Below, in pieces: positions 59,628 through 64,000 of a DNA stretch of 64,000 bases; within the stretch, counting starts at the first letter, position 1; every line of letters starts with the position of its first letter. The DNA lies in the NCBI GenBank assembly GCA_027605045.1, contig JAQFWX010000063.1, positions 1 through 64,000 of the forward strand. Reading direction: 5' to 3'. The DNA is from Phallus indusiatus (lineage: Eukaryota; Basidiomycota; Agaricomycetes; Phallales; Phallaceae). A program made the position numbers and the translations under genes. The notes under the pieces were generated by a model that was not told the origin of the DNA, did no database searches, and saw nothing but the letters and a program-made list of their open reading frames with translations.

Positions 59628-62061
59628 ATGTCTGATACCAAAGGCATATCTGCAGATGTCGTGGCTCAGCATAATACCCGAGAAAGTTGCTGGATCATTG
59701 TTCACGGTGCGGCTCTGATTCGCGTAATGGCTTGATAGGAATTGAGCTGACCCACGATCTACTCTCTACCAGGGAAGGTGTATGATGTTACGAACTTTCT
59801 TGATGGTTAGGGTTCCCATTTCAAAATGCTGAATCGCTCATACTAACTTTAACCAACCAATCAGATCACCCTGGTCAGTATTAATAACTATTCATTCGCG
59901 AGGACGTTCGTGTCTTAAAGCAGTCTATTACTAAAGGTGGAAGTAAAATCATCTTGAAATACGCCGGACAAGATGCTACGTTGAGTTCTGCTTTCTAATT
60001 TCATAAATTCCTGTAATTGAACAATCTCCTAGCGAGGAATACGATCCCATTCATCCTCCTGACGCCATCACAAAGTATCTGCCAAAAGAGAAACAGTGCG
60101 GATCAAACTCTCTTTTTCTCGGTCATCTTCTGAGTTTCTGATGATTTTCCAAAAAAAGTTTGGGAGACGTTGCCGCGGATACCCTAAGTAAGAAAATTAA
60201 AGAACTTACCCCAGATGAAGAGGAACGGAACAAGCGTAAAGCATTACGGCCACCTTTAGATGAGATCTTGAATTTGCATGATTTTGAGGTTGGTTGATAT
60301 TGCAAACTTCATTCACAAGAATACCATTCAATTGCCCGTTAGGCTATTGCTAAGTTGATCATGCCTGAAAAAGCATGGGCTTACTATTCATCGGCTGCCG
60401 ACGACGAAATCACTTTGAGAGAGAATCATTCGGCGTACCATCGGTATGGTCATGAAGCATGTTTCGTTTGAATTTTAAAGCCTAATTATCGTCATTCATA
60501 GTATATGGTTTCGTCCGCGTGTGCTTAGAGATGTCACCAACGTAGATATCAGTACAACTATCTTGGGTCAAAAATCCTCTATGCCTATATATATCGTAAT
60601 TTATTCACCTTATTTATGATTTTATTTCTCTCATAGTTCATTCATTTTTTAGACAGCAACAGCTTTGGGAAAACTTGGTCATCCAGATGGAGAACTGAAT
60701 TTAACGAGAGCGGCAGGGAAACACGGCGTGATACAAATGGTACACCCGAACCCTTCTTCCCGTTCATTTTATCTTAATCTACTTTTAGATTCCCACATTA
60801 GCATCCTATTCCTTCGATGAGATTGTCGATAACGCAATACCAGGGCAATCCCAATTTCTACAGTTGTACGTCAACAAGAATCGCAAACTCACTGAAGAAT
60901 TCGTCCGGCATGCAGAGAAGCGGGGAATTAAAGGTCTCTTCATAACGGTCGACGCTCCTCAATTAGGAAGAAGAGAAAAGGTATACCTAAAATGTATTTG
61001 CCTACCTATTTTTTTTATTTTCTGATGGCATTCGTAGGATATGCGAATGAAATTTGAAGACGTGGCGCCGAGTGAGCAGGTGAAAGAAGGGAAAGATGTC
61101 GTTCGTAATCAAGGAGCCGCAAGAGCCATTAGTGTAAGAGGATCTTTGCTCTGATTACGAGACGTGACTTAAATCTACTAATTAGACATTTATTGACCCC
61201 AGCTTATGCTGGGATGATTTGAAATGGTTTAAGAGCATTACGAAAAGTATGCTCTCATTTCATGGTACACTCTTTTCAGACACTGATTATTACTTCTCAG
61301 TGCCCATCATCCTGAAAGGTGTCCAGACATGGGAGGTGCGGGACAACGCCCATAAATAAGAAAAATATCTCATTAATTGACCCTAGGATGCTGTATTGGC
61401 AGCCAAAGCCGGAGTGCAAGGAATCGTTTTATCCAATCATGGTGGAAGACAGCTCGATTTTGCACCGTCCGGAATAGAAGTTTTGATTGATGTCGTGAAG
61501 AAGTTGAAGTCAGAGTTAGGGATGACAATACCAAATCCCGAATTCCAGATTTTTGTTGACGGGGGTGTACGAAGAGCTACCGACGTGCTCAAAGCCGTCG
61601 CATTAGGTGCCACAGCAGGTAATTTTCTATTGTAATACGAATCGTGAACATTCTGTTTGATGTTTTGTTTCTGTAGTCGGCATTGGTCGTCCTTTCTTAT
61701 ACGCGTTTTCGGCATACGGGCAGGGCGGGGTGGAGCGAGCTCTTTCTATTCTACAGGCAAGTAAATTTTTATGAATGAGGTTTAAGAGTCTCAATATTTT
61801 ATACCTAATGAATAGGATGAATTCGAAATGGACATGCGTTTGATTGGTGCACCTACGCTAAAAGACTTGTCGTCTAATATGGTGAACACCCAGTCTATCT
61901 CATCCCATGTCGTCCCCGTACCAGGTGATCGTCTATATGACGGTAATTGTGAGTTGGAATCATTTTTATTCGATCTACACTTGGTAAACTGGTCTTTTTT
62001 TTTCGTAATAGATGAAAGCATGCAGATTGCCACACTAAAGGAGGTGAAAGCTCGGTTATAG
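59628..62061 (+). CDS. CYB2: Flavocytochrome b2-like FMN-dependent alpha-hydroxyacid dehydrogenase, no presequence, ends ARL
   Basis: Seen: start [22 protein letters not shown] runs straight into a cytochrome b5 domain ([23 protein letters not shown]). The HPG sits on a 9-nt exon (59865-59873). A second heme ligand is expected in the [11 protein letters not shown] block. The FMN domain has [53 protein letters not shown] (catalytic-loop Lys), [16 protein letters not shown] (catalytic His, substrate Arg), [20 protein letters not shown] and [10 protein letters not shown]. Known: yeast Cyb2 oxidises L-lactate in the intermembrane space and passes electrons to cytochrome c. Odd: there is no cleavable presequence, and the C-terminus EVKARL fits the PTS1 consensus, pointing to peroxisome or cytosol. 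The true substrate may differ from lactate. About eleven introns. Confidence 0.9.
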
Positions 62062-62473
62062 ACATATCTAGCGTACTTTTGTATATATCTATCTCGGGAG
62101 TAATTTTTGTATTGTGGGATATCCGGACAAGACAACATTCTTTTGGTGGCTTTTTGTTGTGAGCCTGAGCAAGGTTCGGCCGGGTTTTGCCGGATTGAGC
62201 GTCTCTATGCTCAACTGGTCCACATCACTAGTCCACACTCCTTTACCTGTCCTACTACGATTCATACCATCAATAGTACGGACAAATATCATGTCCACGT
62301 TTATTTTCACCTTTATAATGAGGAACGCATTGGACAACAATGGAGATACAACACGTTCTGGCGCACCCGCGTCCATAAGTCATGAAGGTATAAAGGAGAA
62401 ATGATATTGTACTCCTCCGCACAACAATTCCCTCTTTCATTAAATCCGCTGATTTGCTAAACATCTGGAAAAA
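62062..62473. other. Intergenic, 412 bp
   Basis: This holds the CYB2-like 3' flank and the promoter of the Ser/Thr-rich gene. Overlapping frames of about 90 codons on both strands show no family features. Confidence 0.45.
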
Positions 62474-64000
62474 ATGTTAGCCCTTACATTCCAATTCCTC
62501 GTTCTACTTAACTCCGTGATGGCCATCATTCCATCGTCTCAGCTTCAAGTTGGTCAAGCCCAGCAACAGAACAACTCTAGAACGGATCCTTTGTCTGGCG
62601 GAAGCAGCTCCGAAACCATCAATAATTCAGTAGCGACAGCTTCTTCTACATTTACTTCTGTGACCAGTGCATCTTTTACTGGTTCTGAACATGCAACTGG
62701 AATTAGGCCTTCGTCCACGGTTTTCAGGGCTTCCAGTCACACATTTGCACCGTCTATCTCTGCCAGTCCTTCAAATTTTTCCTCTACCAGTTTTACAAAT
62801 CATACATCCTCCTCTTTAATGTTTTCCTCTTCTGGTTCTAAAGACGAAACTGGAGCTATGCCTTCACCTACGACCTTGAGTGCTTCCAGTCATACATCCG
62901 CCACGTTGGTCCTGCCTGGTCCTCCAAGTTTTTCTTTTGCCAGTACCACATTTCATTCATCCTACTCTTCAACACGCTTATCCTCTGGATCTGAGAAGGC
63001 AACAGGAACTACGCCTTTGCCCACAGTCTCCGGGACTTCCAGCCATACACTCATTACTTCTGCTTCTGTCTCGCCTCATCCTTCAAGTTTTTCTTCTACC
63101 AATCTTACCATCCATACATCCTCGTCTTTAATAATTTCATCTTCTGTTTTTGATAATGCAACTGGAACTATCGTTTCGCCCACAATCTCCAGGGCTTCCA
63201 ATCATACATTCATTACATCCTTTCCGCCCAATACTTCAAGCTTCTCTTCCACCAGTTTTACAAGAAATCATACATCGTCCTCTTTAGTACTTTCCTCTTC
63301 TCGTTCTATTGAAATATCTTCCACTATGGCAAAGTACGTCTACTCATGTCCCGTATCATTAGTGACTAACCTCTATTGCAAGCAGTATAACAACCGCATT
63401 CCCTCCTATCGGGACATCCATTGGAAAGATTTCCGCGTCTCCGTCACCTACCGTAAACCATCCTCACTTGATGCCTGTGGTAACACCGATGGCTTCCACC
63501 TCCGGAAGTAGTGAATTGCACGCCACCTCTAACCACGTGGTTTGCAAGAAATCCGGGTCCTGTTCTCCGGCACCAACAACACCAACTTCACGGAAAGACA
63601 AGAAACTTCAGGTTTCAATCAAGAGTGATGAAGATAATAGGAATCGTACAGATGCAACGAAGATTGTCGAATCTACCCGGACGTCGGGAGCTTCTGCAGA
63701 CCACAGTCGCGATACACGCCCTACAGAATCCGCACCAAGCTTGCCATTTGGCGATATCGGATCAACAAACCCGTCTAACACTACTGATTCTGCTCCCCAG
63801 AACGGAACAATGTCAGCTGTGATACCTACCCCCGGCACTTCCGCTACTCCTACCGTCATTCCTAGTGCGACTACACCTACTACGACTACAACTAATCCTC
63901 CAGGACAATTAGGGTTAACTCATCCCTCCGCTCCGACGCCGCGTCAAACGCAGTCCCCGCGCAAACCACACGTTGCTCGTAACAAAAACCTTCCGCTCAT
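62474..64000 (+). CDS. Secreted Ser/Thr-rich tandem-repeat protein (3' end outside the window)
   Basis: Seen: start MLALTFQFLVLLNSVMA, a signal peptide, then over 400 residues rich in Ser and Thr. Four degenerate repeats of about 51 residues run from 62690 to 63310, each with (A/E)TG...P(S)PT...ASSHT...SFSSTSFTxHTSSSL. An intron at 63334-63385 (donor GTACGT, branch GACTAAC, acceptor AAGCAG) joins MAN to ITTAFPPIGTSIGK and keeps the frame open to the window end; without it the frame stops at 63511. The second exon is Pro/Thr/Ser-rich with two nearby cysteines (VVCKKSGSC). Inference: heavily O-glycosylated wall protein or an extracellular domain of a membrane sensor; a transmembrane helix could lie beyond 64000. 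No enzymatic domain is visible. Confidence 0.65.
62690..63310 (+). repeat. Four degenerate in-frame repeats of about 153-159 bp
   Basis: The (G/A)CAAC(T/A)GGAA-type phrase recurs at 62693, 62846 (altered), 62999 and 63158, giving spacings of 153, 153 and 159 bp, all multiples of three. They encode the Ser/Thr-rich repeat of the host gene. Divergence between copies suggests an old expansion. Confidence 0.7.

Overview
The window is nuclear DNA of a filamentous fungus, most likely a basidiomycete of the Agaricomycetes. Protein genes are dense and cut by many short spliceosomal introns (about 50-65 nt, GT...AG, often with a CTAAC-like branch point). The gene set mixes conserved eukaryotic housekeeping genes with a secreted aryl-alcohol-oxidase-type GMC flavoenzyme, a P450, a Ser/Thr-rich GPI protein and a small cysteine-containing secreted protein, as is usual in mushroom-forming fungi. 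There are no operons; neighbours are divergent, convergent or tandem. Family assignments come from reading translated motifs by eye; no database search was possible.

Layout, 0-21.5 kb: a compact housekeeping block. It holds the 3' part of RGP1 (Ypt6/Rab6 GEF subunit), a CM1-domain spindle-pole/microtubule-nucleation coiled-coil protein with a 1-nt frameshift inside CM1, the diflavin reductase TAH18, uroporphyrinogen decarboxylase, proteasome ATPase RPT4, DEAD-box helicase MAK5, Mediator subunit MED10, 20S proteasome alpha1 (SCL1), cytochrome c, proteasome ubiquitin receptor RPN10 and SEC14. Three proteasome genes lie within about 10.4 kb.

21.9-40.2 kb: a 1,468-residue SH3 plus Ras-association polarity scaffold, a secreted GMC oxidoreductase, a newly assembled four-exon small secreted protein gene, cleavage-stimulation factor CSTF2/RNA15, an MCH1/nodulin-like MFS transporter, mitochondrial malate dehydrogenase, an intron-containing tRNA-Leu(CAG) and a GPI-anchored Ser/Thr-rich protein.

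40.2-54.5 kb: an accessory, gene-poor stretch. It has a SAM methyltransferase, about 5.5 kb with no recognisable gene, a cytochrome P450, a roughly 0.9 kb transposon-like element with perfect inverted repeats and a 12-bp flanking direct repeat, and a LovD/beta-lactamase-like serine hydrolase. No polyketide, peptide or terpene backbone enzyme is visible, so a metabolite cluster is only a possibility.

54.7-64 kb: housekeeping resumes with TCF25/RQC1 and mitochondrial enoyl reductase ETR1 (convergent). A flavocytochrome-b2-like alpha-hydroxyacid dehydrogenase follows; it lacks a presequence, ends in a PTS1-like ARL and carries its heme-ligand HPG on a 9-nt microexon. The window ends inside a secreted Ser/Thr-rich protein with about 51-residue tandem repeats. 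No clearly new multi-gene system was found. The strongest leads are the TIR element, the possible peroxisomal relocation of the b2-like enzyme, the CM1 frameshift and the proteasome gene neighbourhood.
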